Source: an uncultured Oscillospiraceae bacterium (GTDB lineage Bacteria > Bacillota > Clostridia > Oscillospirales > Oscillospiraceae). From it: a stretch of 12,075 nt of DNA. Shown piece after piece: positions 1 through 8,275 of the stretch (positions within the stretch are counted from its first letter, which is position 1; each line of letters begins with the position of its first letter). The notes below the pieces were generated by a model. That model did not search any database, was not told where the DNA came from, and saw only the letters and a program-made list of their open reading frames with translations. A program made the position numbers and the translations under genes. The stretch spans positions 1-12,075 of the forward strand of contig CAJTVO010000102.1 in assembly GCA_910579485.1 (NCBI GenBank). The letters are read 5' to 3'.

Positions 1-1
1 G

Positions 2-922
2 GCGGCAGCCGCCGATGAGACGGCAGCCAGGTACGGCATCCGCTCCTTCGGGAACGACTGTGACGGCATGATCGCGGACCCCGAGGTGGAGGCGGTAGTC
101 ATCACCTCCATCGACCCCACCCATCACGACTACGTGATGAAGGTATTGAAATACGAAAAGTGGTGCTTCTGCGAGAAGCCCCTGAGCCAGAACGCCAAGG
201 ACTGCGAGGAGATCATCGCCCGGGAGCAGGAGATCGGCAGGCGGCTGGTCCAGGTGGGCTTCATGCGCCGGTACGACCGGGGCTACGCGGAGATGAAGCG
301 CATCATCGACTCCGGCGAGCTGGGCGCGCCCCTGCTCATCAAGGCCTGCCACCGCAACGTGTCCCAGGGCCCCGGCTTTAAGACGGAGAATGGCGTGACC
401 AACGTGGCCATCCACGAGCTGGACATCTGCCGCTGGCTGCTGGGAGACGAGTACGAGGACGCCCAGTGCGTCCGGGTCCGCCAGTCCGCCAACTCCAACA
501 AGGGCTACGACAACCCCCAGGTGATGCTCATGCGCACCAAGAAGGGCTGCTTCATCGACGTGGAGGTCCAGGTGGCCGACGGCTACGGCTATGATATCCA
601 GTGCGAGGTGGTCTGCGAGAACGGCACCGTGAAGCTGCCCGACCCCTACGCCGTGGTCCGCCGCTCCCGTCCCGCCGGGTGGGACAGCGTGAACCCCGCC
701 GAGTCCATGCCCATCATGACCGACTGGAAGGAGCGCTTCATCGAGGCCTACGACATCGAGTTCTGCCGCTGGGTCCAGTCCGTTGAGGAGGGCAAGCTCA
801 CCGGTCCCTCCGCCTGGGACGGCTACGTGGCCTGCGTGGCCGGGGACGCCTTGAACGCCTCCCGGGGCACCAGCCGGTTTTTGAAGGTGGAGACCATCGA
901 GAAGCCCGCCATGTATTGCTGA
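2..922 (+). CDS. iolG: Inositol 2-dehydrogenase (Gfo/Idh/MocA family), 5' partial
   Basis: NAD-dependent oxidation of myo-inositol to scyllo-inosose in the cytoplasm is the family role. The frame is open from the window edge; the first ATG in frame (68) is internal, because 22 codons precede it and the N-terminal Rossmann GxGxxG lies off the window. Counting from that ATG, the dinucleotide-domain motif CEKP is at 35-38 (catalytic-type K37), followed by a VQVGFMRRYD stretch, IHELD at 115-119 and GYDIQCE. These closely match Bacillus subtilis IolG as I remember it. K37 to H116 is 79 residues, the same spacing as Lys97 to His176 in that enzyme. The residue at the Asp172 position is Asn here (N112, codon 401-403), so activity or substrate may differ. 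scyllo-Inositol dehydrogenase or another polyol dehydrogenase is an alternative. The gene ends just before a hairpin terminator. Confidence 0.85.
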   Translation, partial: AAAADETAARYGIRSFGNDCDGMIADPEVEAVVITSIDPTHHDYVMKVLKYEKWCFCEKPLSQNAKDCEEIIAREQEIGRRLVQVGFMRRYDRGYAEMKRIIDSGELGAPLLIKACHRNVSQGPGFKTENGVTNVAIHELDICRWLLGDEYEDAQCVRVRQSANSNKGYDNPQVMLMRTKKGCFIDVEVQVADGYGYDIQCEVVCENGTVKLPDPYAVVRRSRPAGWDSVNPAESMPIMTDWKERFIEAYDIEFCRWVQSVEEGKLTGPSAWDGYVACVAGDALNASRGTSRFLKVETIEKPAMYC

Positions 923-926
923 AATA

Positions 927-967
927 AATGAGTCCGCGCGGCGCAGTCAGCGCCGCGCGGACTCATT
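927..967 (+). terminator. Hairpin terminator after iolG-like gene
   Basis: A perfect 18-bp inverted repeat (927-944 and 950-967) with a five-base loop AGTCA starts five bases after the stop codon. The stem core is almost all G/C. The tract that follows (ATCTC) is poor in T, so it is a strong hairpin but not a textbook intrinsic terminator. It separates the dehydrogenase from the next operon. Confidence 0.7.
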
Positions 968-1154
968 ATCTCAAACGCATTCAACGCCAAAACCTTTCAG
1001 TTACGAACATCTTACGGAAACATTTGCATAAACAGAAAAAGAGTGCGATAAAGCTGGCGAAAAATTTCGCGCAGATGTGAAGGAATTGTGAACTCCTACA
1101 AGATTGACAGGGCTCGAATAGACAAAACAGCGAAAAATGTTTTTCTCTCGCAAA

Positions 1155-1195
1155 GTAATTGACGATAATTACCGATTTTGCTATAATCACTATAG
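1155..1195 (+). promoter_or_regulatory. Two palindromes overlapping the promoter, possible operators
   Basis: GTAATT-N6-AATTAC (1155-1172) covers the -35 box, and CTATA-N5-TATAG (1181-1195) covers the -10 box and start point. Both are perfect in their arms. A repressor bound at either would block RNA polymerase. The arms are short and A/T-rich, so chance is possible; the regulator is not in the window. Confidence 0.35.
1159..1187 (+). promoter_or_regulatory. Housekeeping-sigma promoter of the ABC transporter operon
   Basis: TTGACG (1159-1164) and a perfect TATAAT (1182-1187) are separated by 17 bases. Transcription should start near 1194, leaving a leader of about 130 bases before the permease start codon. 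Confidence 0.8.
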
Positions 1196-1251
1196 AAATC
1201 AAATACCGGAAACGTGTTCGAAGAAAGGTGGGAGAAGCCGAAAAAATTATT

Positions 1252-1282
1252 CGCGCGTCCCGGGGCGCTCTCCGGGGGCGCG
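1252..1282 (+). other. GC-rich hairpin in the operon leader
   Basis: CGCGC (1252-1256) plus CCCGG (1259-1263) can pair with CCGGG (1272-1276) plus GCGCG (1278-1282) around an eight-base loop, with a small internal bulge. Only three T residues follow, so it is not a clear terminator. It could slow the polymerase, stabilise the mRNA or be part of an attenuator. Confidence 0.35.
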
Positions 1283-1322
1283 GTTTGACCGGCGCATCTG
1301 AAATGACGAAAGGAGCAACGAA

Positions 1323-3143
1323 GTGAAAAGGAAGAGAGAACGCCGTCCGTTCAACAAGACCCGACTCAAAAATCAGATCCTGAACGTGGTAAAGAACCCG
1401 TTCAATATGATCGTGGCGATCAGCCTGGTTATCCTGTTCTGCCTGATCGTGATCCCTCTGCTCCAGATGATCGCCTCCACCTTTACCCTGGCCCGCGCGG
1501 AGGCCAAGCGCTACGGCGGCGAGGTGGGCGATTTCACCCTGTATTACTGGCGTTACATCCTGGTGGGCAAGCTGTCCGGCGCGACGCTGTGGGGCCCGCT
1601 GAAGAACTCCATGGTGGTGGGCTTCTTCACGGTCATCGTGTCGGTGCCTCTGGGCTCCGTTCTGGGCTGGCTGATGGTCCGCTCGGATATTCCGGGGAAG
1701 AAGCTGCTGGGTATGCTGGTGGTCATCCCCTACATGATCCCCTCCTGGTGCAAGGCCCTGGCTTGGCTGGCGGTGTTCCGGAACAAGACCTCCGGCTCCC
1801 TGGGCTTCCTGGCCGGCATGGGCATCCCCATTCCCGACTGGCTGGCTTACGGCCCCGTGGCCATCGTCCTTTGTATGAGCCTGCACTACTATGCGTTCTC
1901 CTACATACACGTCTCCTCCGCCCTGCGCTCCATCAACTCGGAGCTGGAGGAGATGGGCGAGATCTGCGGCGCCAACAAGGTACAGATCCTGAAATCCATC
2001 ACCCTGCCCCTGGTGCTGCCCAGCATCCTGTCCGCACTGGTCATGACCCTCAGTAAGTCCATCGGTACTTACGGCGTGGCGGCCAACCTGGGCTCCCGCA
2101 TCGGTTACTTCACCCTGGCTACCAAGATGAAGACCTTCATCAACGGCGGTACTCAGGGCGTAGGCTTCGCCATGAGTCTGGTCCTCATCGGTCTGGCGGC
2201 TCTCATCATCTTCTCCAACCAGCGAATCATCGGCGTGCGCAAGTCCTATGCCACCATTGGCGGCAAGGGCGGCCGCTCCAACGAGATGCACCTGGGCAGA
2301 GCCAAGATCCCCCTGATGTGCTTCCTGGTGGTCTTCCTGTTCTTCGCCATGGTGGCGCCCATGTTCGTGCTGGTCATGGAGACCTTCCAGGTCACCACCG
2401 GCAACGGCTACGGACTGAACAACCTGACCCTCTACAACTGGATCGGCACTTTGGACGAGGCCCAGACCTACACCAGCATGGAGGGTATCTTCCGCAACGC
2501 GGAGTTCGGCAAGGCCGTGTGGAACACTGTCCGCCTGACCTTCATCGGCTCCATCATCACCGCCCTGTGCGGCCAGTTCCTGGGCTACATCTCCACCCGC
2601 GGCCGCGGCAAGTGGTACGGCTCCGCCACGGAGCAGCTGGTGTTCGTGCCCTACCTGATGAGTGGCGTGGCTTTCTCCTCCATGTACGTGGCCATGTTCT
2701 CCCAGCCCCGTCTGGGCGGGCTGATCCCCTCCCTGTACGGCACCTTCACCCTCATCGTCCTGACCAGCGTGGTCAAACACTTCCCCTTCGCCAGCCGGTC
2801 CGGCACCGCCAACATGATGCAGATCGCCGTGGAGCTGGAGGAGGCCGCCGACATCAACGGCGCCAACTTCTGGCAGCGCATGGGCAAGATCGTCCTGCCT
2901 CTGGCCAAGAACGGCTTTATCTCCGGCTTCATGCTGACCTTCATCAGCATTGCCAAGGAGCTTGACCTCATCATCATCATGATGGATAAGCATACCCAGA
3001 CCATGTCCTACCTGGCCTTTACCTACTCTCAGGAGGGCTATAACCAGATGGCTGACGCCATTTCCGTGTGTGTGCTGCTGTTTATCTTAGTGTGCTATAT
3101 CATTGCCAACCGCTTCGGCGCGGATATCGGCAAGGCATGGTGA
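1323..3143 (+). CDS. ABC importer permease, two fused membrane domains (FbpB/ThiP-like)
   Basis: This 606-residue inner-membrane protein forms the channel of a binding-protein-dependent importer. It has a basic N-terminus (about residues 1-27), a first helix near 30-52 and many further hydrophobic segments, consistent with about 12 helices. Two copies of the type-I permease domain are present, each with an EAA loop that docks on the ATPase: EMGEICG at 210-216 and the better-conserved EAADING at 507-513, both followed by GAN. This duplicated layout is typical of iron(III) FbpB, thiamine ThiP, 2-aminoethylphosphonate and sugar-phosphate AfuB permeases; the substrate cannot be told from sequence. 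The GTG start is chosen because AAAGGAG lies seven bases upstream. It is the first gene of the operon; the ATPase follows after 37 bases. Confidence 0.9.
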   Translation: MKRKRERRPFNKTRLKNQILNVVKNPFNMIVAISLVILFCLIVIPLLQMIASTFTLARAEAKRYGGEVGDFTLYYWRYILVGKLSGATLWGPLKNSMVVGFFTVIVSVPLGSVLGWLMVRSDIPGKKLLGMLVVIPYMIPSWCKALAWLAVFRNKTSGSLGFLAGMGIPIPDWLAYGPVAIVLCMSLHYYAFSYIHVSSALRSINSELEEMGEICGANKVQILKSITLPLVLPSILSALVMTLSKSIGTYGVAANLGSRIGYFTLATKMKTFINGGTQGVGFAMSLVLIGLAALIIFSNQRIIGVRKSYATIGGKGGRSNEMHLGRAKIPLMCFLVVFLFFAMVAPMFVLVMETFQVTTGNGYGLNNLTLYNWIGTLDEAQTYTSMEGIFRNAEFGKAVWNTVRLTFIGSIITALCGQFLGYISTRGRGKWYGSATEQLVFVPYLMSGVAFSSMYVAMFSQPRLGGLIPSLYGTFTLIVLTSVVKHFPFASRSGTANMMQIAVELEEAADINGANFWQRMGKIVLPLAKNGFISGFMLTFISIAKELDLIIIMMDKHTQTMSYLAFTYSQEGYNQMADAISVCVLLFILVCYIIANRFGADIGKAW

Positions 3144-3180
3144 CCCGGGACGGAACAAATAGAAAGGAAAGGTTGACACA

Positions 3181-4299
<1,119 letters not shown>

Positions 4300-4400
4300 G
4301 CGCGGTTTCTGACGCCGCCATAGACAAAAGGGACGGCGAGGAAATAGGATGTCCCAAATCAACCTGTTCACTTGTATTTTGAAAGGAGAATTGGATCACT

Positions 4401-5726
4401 ATGAAAAAGAGCAAGCTCTTAGCCCTCCTGCTGGCCCTGACCATGCTGCTGAGCCTGGCAGCCTGCGGCGGCAATGACGACAAGCAGCCTGACGACAGCA
4501 CGCCCGGTCAGAGCGACAACAAGGGCGGCGACGACAAGGATCCCGGCGAGGATAAGCCCGAGAAGGTGGAGGACTCCGAGTTCTTTGGCCCCATCTATGA
4601 CGAGTGGAGCGATATGACCGACGACGAGCTGTATCAGAAGGCTCTGGAGGAGGTCAAGGAGTACCCCGAGATCAACATCTACGCCACCTCCTCCAAGATG
4701 ATGAAGGCGGAGGACGATTTTGAAGCCGCCTATCCCGGCCTGGACGTGGTCATCATGGACATGGACCAGGACGAAGTCCTGGAGAAGTGCGTGCTGGAAG
4801 CCGACTCCGGCAACATCTTCGGTGATGTCCTTCAGGCCAAGGACGTCAACGGCAACGTCTTCTTTGACTACTACGAAGCGGGCTATATGTCTGCGTTCTA
4901 TCCCCGTGACCTCTCCGCCAAGGTGGACGAGGACTTGCTGCGCTACGGCTATCCCCTGTACGCCTCCCAGAGCTTCTGGTACTACAACACCGAAGCCTTC
5001 CCCGATGAGCAGCCCGTGACCAGCTGGTGGCAGATCATCGAGAAGAACGAGGACGGCTCCCAGAAGTACCGCCTGTTTACCAAGGAGATCGGCACCGAGA
5101 CCTCCTACCTGTCCCTGTTCGCCAGCTTCGTGGTCAACGCCGACCAGATGGAGCAGGCCTATGAGGACCTGTACGGTGAGCCCCTGGAGTACACCTATGA
5201 CGGCAGCGGCTTCGATTTCGAGGTGCCTGAGAACAACGCCGGTCTGGAGTACATGTGGCGCTTCTCCCAGATGCAGATGACCTTCATCGGTGACGGCGAC
5301 GAGCTGGTGCAGGCGGTCCATAACTCCACCAAGGACGATCCCGCCCTGTGCCTGGCCTCCGGCGGCAAGATCGGCAACCGCGACGAGTCCGGCTTCAACA
5401 TCGCGTGGCTGACCAACCTGACTCCCTACACCGGCCTGGAGAACTGCGAGTACATGTACGTGGTCAACGGCTGCCGTCACCCCGCAGCGGCCCGTCTGTT
5501 CATCCGCTGGATCACCGGCGGCGTGGACGGCCAGAGCGGCGGTCTGAAGCCCTTCTCCAAGGAAGGCAACTGGCCCGTCCGTGACGATGTGGCAGGCGAT
5601 TGGAACCCCGTGGGCCTCCAGGAGTGCGGCGCCATCGAGCCGGATCTGGCTGCCATCAACGACGCTTTCGGTTCCACCCAGGACCTGTGGACCTACTGGC
5701 TGAGCGTCAGCCCCTACACCAAGTAA
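4401..5726 (+). CDS. Extracellular solute-binding lipoprotein of the ABC importer
   Basis: This 441-residue protein captures the substrate outside the cell and delivers it to the permease. The N-terminus is a lipoprotein signal (MKKSK, a leucine-rich core, then LAAC with the lipid-carrying C22). An acidic, glycine- and proline-containing linker follows to about residue 60. The mature part has features of the family-1/FbpA-like periplasmic-binding fold: a first strand INIYATS, a YYNTEAF segment at the hinge region, and a late HPAAARLFIRWITGG helix. A tandem tyrosine pair of the iron-binding FbpA type cannot be assigned confidently. AAAGGAG (4382-4388) lies 12 bases before the ATG. The 101-base gap after the ATPase gene shows no clear promoter. 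Gene order is permease, ATPase, binding protein, with the binding protein last. Substrate unknown. Confidence 0.88.
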   Translation: MKKSKLLALLLALTMLLSLAACGGNDDKQPDDSTPGQSDNKGGDDKDPGEDKPEKVEDSEFFGPIYDEWSDMTDDELYQKALEEVKEYPEINIYATSSKMMKAEDDFEAAYPGLDVVIMDMDQDEVLEKCVLEADSGNIFGDVLQAKDVNGNVFFDYYEAGYMSAFYPRDLSAKVDEDLLRYGYPLYASQSFWYYNTEAFPDEQPVTSWWQIIEKNEDGSQKYRLFTKEIGTETSYLSLFASFVVNADQMEQAYEDLYGEPLEYTYDGSGFDFEVPENNAGLEYMWRFSQMQMTFIGDGDELVQAVHNSTKDDPALCLASGGKIGNRDESGFNIAWLTNLTPYTGLENCEYMYVVNGCRHPAAARLFIRWITGGVDGQSGGLKPFSKEGNWPVRDDVAGDWNPVGLQECGAIEPDLAAINDAFGSTQDLWTYWLSVSPYTK

Positions 5727-5741
5727 TTTCCCCCTGCGGCC

Positions 5742-5770
5742 TTGACCTTTGTCCTGGCCCGGCGTATACT
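5742..5770 (+). promoter_or_regulatory. Promoter located before a terminator
   Basis: TTGACC (5742-5747) and TATACT (5765-5770) are exactly 17 bases apart, just after the binding-protein stop codon. Transcription would begin near 5777 and immediately enter the hairpin at 5786. It may supply the downstream trio by read-through, or make a very short RNA. Confidence 0.55.
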
Positions 5771-5785
5771 GAACGCTGAACAGAA

Positions 5786-5828
5786 GCCCTGCGCGGCAGG
5801 CGCATACCTGCCGCGCGGGGCGTTTTTT
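5786..5828 (+). terminator. Strong intrinsic terminator of the ABC operon
   Basis: A 15-bp GC-rich stem (5786-5800 with 5807-5821, one G-T wobble) around the loop CGCATA is followed by one G and six T residues (5823-5828). It is a textbook intrinsic terminator, 59 bases after the binding-protein stop codon. Confidence 0.9.
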
Positions 5829-5860
5829 ACAGGCAGGGCTGAAAGCCAAAGGAGGCTGCA

Positions 5861-6442
5861 ATGGATTACAACAACGATTTTGAGCGTCAGATCGAGGACG
5901 CGGAGCGGGAACGGCGGAAGAAAGAGCGTAAGGAAAAGTGGGCCAAACGGGAGAAGAACTTCTGGAAGGCCTTCCTGTTCACCGAGGACGGCAAGCCCAA
6001 GAGCGGCCTGATGGTGTACACCTTCTGTCTGAGCATCGTGTTCGTGCTGCTGTATATCGGCGCGTTCAATCTGATCATCAACTGGCTGTCGCCGGTAACG
6101 GCGGAGTGGCCGGTGTTTGCCGGAAACCTGGTACAGTCCCTGGCCGCCGGAGTGGTGGGGGTGCTGGCAGCGCTGATCCTGCACCGGATCTTCTCTGAGA
6201 AGCGGCTGATGCTGGGGACCTACCTGTGGCTGGTCGGCTACATCCTGCTGGTGAGCGTGTCTATGATATTTATGCTGGGAGACTGGGAGGCTTTTGCTGC
6301 GTTCCTGCACTTCTTTGCGTGGTTTGCCGCCATCCCGGTGGCTTTGGGGCTGATCGTCTCCTACTTTCTGTACCGCCGGGACTACGTGCCGCCGAAGCGG
6401 GAGGAGGACCAGCCCTGGAAGAAATTCACCCAGCGCAGGTGA
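5861..6442 (+). CDS. Four-helix membrane protein of unknown function
   Basis: I do not recognise a named family. The 193-residue protein starts with a highly charged, probably helical stretch rich in E, R and K (8-33) and a short amphipathic segment. Four hydrophobic helices follow at roughly 50-73, 85-107, 113-137 and 141-168. The C-terminal tail is charged (YRRDYVPPKREED). By the positive-inside rule, both ends are likely cytoplasmic. The start is set by a perfect AAAGGAGG (5848-5855) five bases before the ATG. It sits after the ABC terminator and four bases before the metallo-hydrolase gene, so the two are almost certainly co-transcribed and perhaps translationally coupled. No catalytic motif is visible. 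Confidence 0.85.
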   Translation: MDYNNDFERQIEDAERERRKKERKEKWAKREKNFWKAFLFTEDGKPKSGLMVYTFCLSIVFVLLYIGAFNLIINWLSPVTAEWPVFAGNLVQSLAAGVVGVLAALILHRIFSEKRLMLGTYLWLVGYILLVSVSMIFMLGDWEAFAAFLHFFAWFAAIPVALGLIVSYFLYRRDYVPPKREEDQPWKKFTQRR

Positions 6443-6446
6443 CGCC

Positions 6447-7400
6447 GTGCTGAGACTGCATTTTATCAACGTAGGCGACGGTGACGCCATTCTCGTGGAG
6501 GAGCTGCGGGAAGGAAGCGCTTTCCGGATGCTGGTGGATACCGGCAGGGAGGACGTGGGCGGAGAGCCCGGCTCCCTGCGGCGCACGGCGGCGGAGTATC
6601 TGGCGGAGCTGGGGATCACAGTGCTGGACGCTCTGGTGGTGACCCATCTCCACGAGGATCACTTCGGCGGGACCGCCGCTCTGGCGGAGAAGTTTTCCAT
6701 CGGGACTGTGTACTCCGGTTTTTTCCCCTGTCTGCCCGTTGCGTCCATAGTCCGGACGGGGGCAGAGGAAAAAACCGTGAGAGGGCTGATGGATTGTCTG
6801 GAACAGTGGGCGTCCTGTACTGAAAAGCTGACGGCCTACGGCTGCCGCCTGTGTCAGGCGGAGGAGACGGCGGTACTCTCCCTTACGCCCCGGCTGGAGG
6901 CAGAGCTGATCTGCGGCGACCGGTCTGCCGCCGCCCGTCAGCGGCAGGTATGGACAGAGCTGCTGGCCGGAAGGATGGCGGACCCGGACAGGGTCTGGTG
7001 GTCCTCCAAGTTCCGCAATCCAGGCTCTCTGCGGGTGTGCCTGCGGTACGCCGGGCGGCGTATCCAGCTGGCTGGAGACTGCTACGGCGCGGTCTGGGAG
7101 GATCGCGCCACGCCCTGCGACATTTTCAAAGTGCCCCACCATGGGGACGCCAAAGCGGTCACGCCGGAACTGGTAAGGCGGCTGCGGCCTGCCCATGCGG
7201 TTATTTCCTGTTCGTCAGCGTATATCGCCCGGAAGGACCGGCCCTCGCTGCGCACGGTGGCGCTGCTGGAGGAGCAGGGGAGCCGGGTATGGTTCACCGG
7301 CAGCTTCCAGCCGCCCGGAAGGGCGGCGGACCGCTGGACTTCTGTAAAATTTACCATTGAGGAGGACGGGACGATCCTGCCTCCGAAGCAGGGGGGATAA
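6447..7400 (+). CDS. ComEC-like metallo-beta-lactamase-fold hydrolase
   Basis: This 317-residue protein resembles the soluble beta-lactamase-like domain of the competence protein ComEC/Rec2, which in that family is a metal-dependent nuclease or phosphodiesterase domain. It opens with the typical strand LHFINVGDGDAILV. The metal-binding motif THLHEDH follows, with H67, H69, D71 and H72, then LAGD (D211) and PHHGD (H231, H232). All expected metal ligands appear present. There is no signal peptide and no membrane-channel domain, so it is a stand-alone cytoplasmic enzyme of unknown substrate. The GTG start lies directly before the first conserved strand; the ribosome site is weak (AGGTGA overlapping the upstream stop), suggesting coupling to the membrane-protein gene four bases upstream. 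Confidence 0.88.
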   Translation: MLRLHFINVGDGDAILVEELREGSAFRMLVDTGREDVGGEPGSLRRTAAEYLAELGITVLDALVVTHLHEDHFGGTAALAEKFSIGTVYSGFFPCLPVASIVRTGAEEKTVRGLMDCLEQWASCTEKLTAYGCRLCQAEETAVLSLTPRLEAELICGDRSAAARQRQVWTELLAGRMADPDRVWWSSKFRNPGSLRVCLRYAGRRIQLAGDCYGAVWEDRATPCDIFKVPHHGDAKAVTPELVRRLRPAHAVISCSSAYIARKDRPSLRTVALLEEQGSRVWFTGSFQPPGRAADRWTSVKFTIEEDGTILPPKQGG

Positions 7401-7441
7401 GATCCCTTCATCAGGAGCGCGAAAGCGCCGGGGAGGTCAAT

Positions 7442-8194
7442 ATGATCACATCTGTTTTGTTCGACATGGGCGGGACCCTGGAGGATATCTATGTAGATGC
7501 ACAGTCCGAATGGGCGGCCATCGACCGGCTGCGGGAGATGCTGGTCTCGTACGATCTGGACCCCAAGGTGGATCGTGAGGAGCTGAAAAGCCGGGTGGAC
7601 GCCGGATGGGTCCGGTACGGGAAGTTCCGGGACTCCTGCGACGTGGAGCTGAAGCCCATCCCCATCTGGCGGGACTACGTGCTGGAGGACTTTCACTTCC
7701 CGGCGGAGCGGCTGGAGCCCCGCTGCGAGGAGATTGCCCACATGTGGGAGGTGACCCACTTCCACCGGGCCCTGCGCCCCCGCGTGGCGGAGATGCTGGA
7801 GGGGTTGAAGGGCCTGGGTCTGAAGCTGGGCATCGTCAGCAATACGGCGGCTCTTTATCAGGTGTTCGCTGTCTTGAAGGAGTACGGCATTCGGGATTAC
7901 TTCCAGGATGTGACCCTGTCCTCTGTCACCGGGATGCGCAAGCCCGCGCCGGACATCTTCCATGTGGCTATGTGTCAGCTGCAAAGCGCGCCGGAGGAGT
8001 GCGTCTACGTGGGGGACACCGTGTCCCGGGATATCATCGGCTCCAAGCGGGCCGGGTTCGCCAAGGCCATCCAGATCTGTTCCCAGCTGACCAGAGAGAA
8101 GGACTGCGGCGTCAAGCGAGAGTTTGAGCCGGATTACATGGTGGAGGATATCTATGAGGTGCTTCCCATCCTCCGGGAGCTGACGGGTAAATAA
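7442..8194 (+). CDS. HAD-superfamily hydrolase with atypical motif I
   Basis: This is a haloacid-dehalogenase-fold protein of 250 residues, probably acting on a small phosphorylated metabolite in the cytoplasm. Motif I is FDMGGTL with nucleophile D8, but position 10 is Gly where phosphatases carry the second, acid/base Asp. Motif II is IVSNT (S133), motif III is K167 in MRKPAPD and motif IV is GDTVSRD (D192, D197). An alpha-helical cap of about 100 residues lies between motifs I and II, as in subclass I members. GGGGAGG stands a few bases before the ATG. It is 41 bases downstream of the metallo-hydrolase gene and probably the last gene of the same run. Phosphatase is the default guess; the Gly makes another chemistry or weaker activity possible. 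Confidence 0.88.
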   Translation: MITSVLFDMGGTLEDIYVDAQSEWAAIDRLREMLVSYDLDPKVDREELKSRVDAGWVRYGKFRDSCDVELKPIPIWRDYVLEDFHFPAERLEPRCEEIAHMWEVTHFHRALRPRVAEMLEGLKGLGLKLGIVSNTAALYQVFAVLKEYGIRDYFQDVTLSSVTGMRKPAPDIFHVAMCQLQSAPEECVYVGDTVSRDIIGSKRAGFAKAIQICSQLTREKDCGVKREFEPDYMVEDIYEVLPILRELTGK

Positions 8195-8212
8195 TTCTTG
8201 CAGATGGTAATA

Positions 8213-8260
8213 AAGAACATCCCCAGAGGCGGTTTTCGGCCAGCCTCCGGGGATGTTCTT
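8213..8260. terminator. Hairpin terminator between convergent genes
   Basis: A 12-bp outer stem (8213-8224 with 8249-8260) continues after one mismatch into a 5-bp inner stem GAGGC/GCCTC (8226-8230, 8243-8247). It lies 18 bases after the HAD stop codon and 15 bases from the stop of the oppositely oriented DUF218 gene, so it can end transcription from both sides. Flanking T-tracts are weak on both strands. Confidence 0.8.
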
Positions 8261-8275
8261 ATTTCACGCTGTTGT

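Larger units (their letters stand above)
968..1322 (+). other. Non-coding regulatory region upstream of the ABC operon
   Basis: These 355 bases contain no supported gene and are much richer in A/T than the flanking coding DNA. They hold a promoter, two short palindromes and a leader hairpin (listed separately). A 9-base direct repeat GCGAAAAAT occurs near 1057 and 1130, the first copy within a palindrome GCGAAA-AA-TTTCGC (1057-1070). The ribosome site AAAGGAG (1309-1315) is seven bases before the GTG start at 1323. I see no recognisable riboswitch. Confidence 0.6.

Noticed and set aside
1104..1109. TTGACA as a second promoter upstream of the ABC operon
   Set aside because: No -10-like hexamer at 16-18 bases downstream; the promoter at 1159-1187 is far better.
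981..2993. A 670-codon open frame on the minus strand opposite the permease gene
   Set aside because: It runs antisense to a clearly conserved ABC permease. Its composition (His, Gln, Gly, Asp, Val rich) is what GC-rich coding DNA gives when read backwards, and it shows no domain.
4419..5861. 480-codon minus-strand frame opposite the binding-protein gene
   Set aside because: Antisense shadow with no family features; the plus-strand lipoprotein is well supported.
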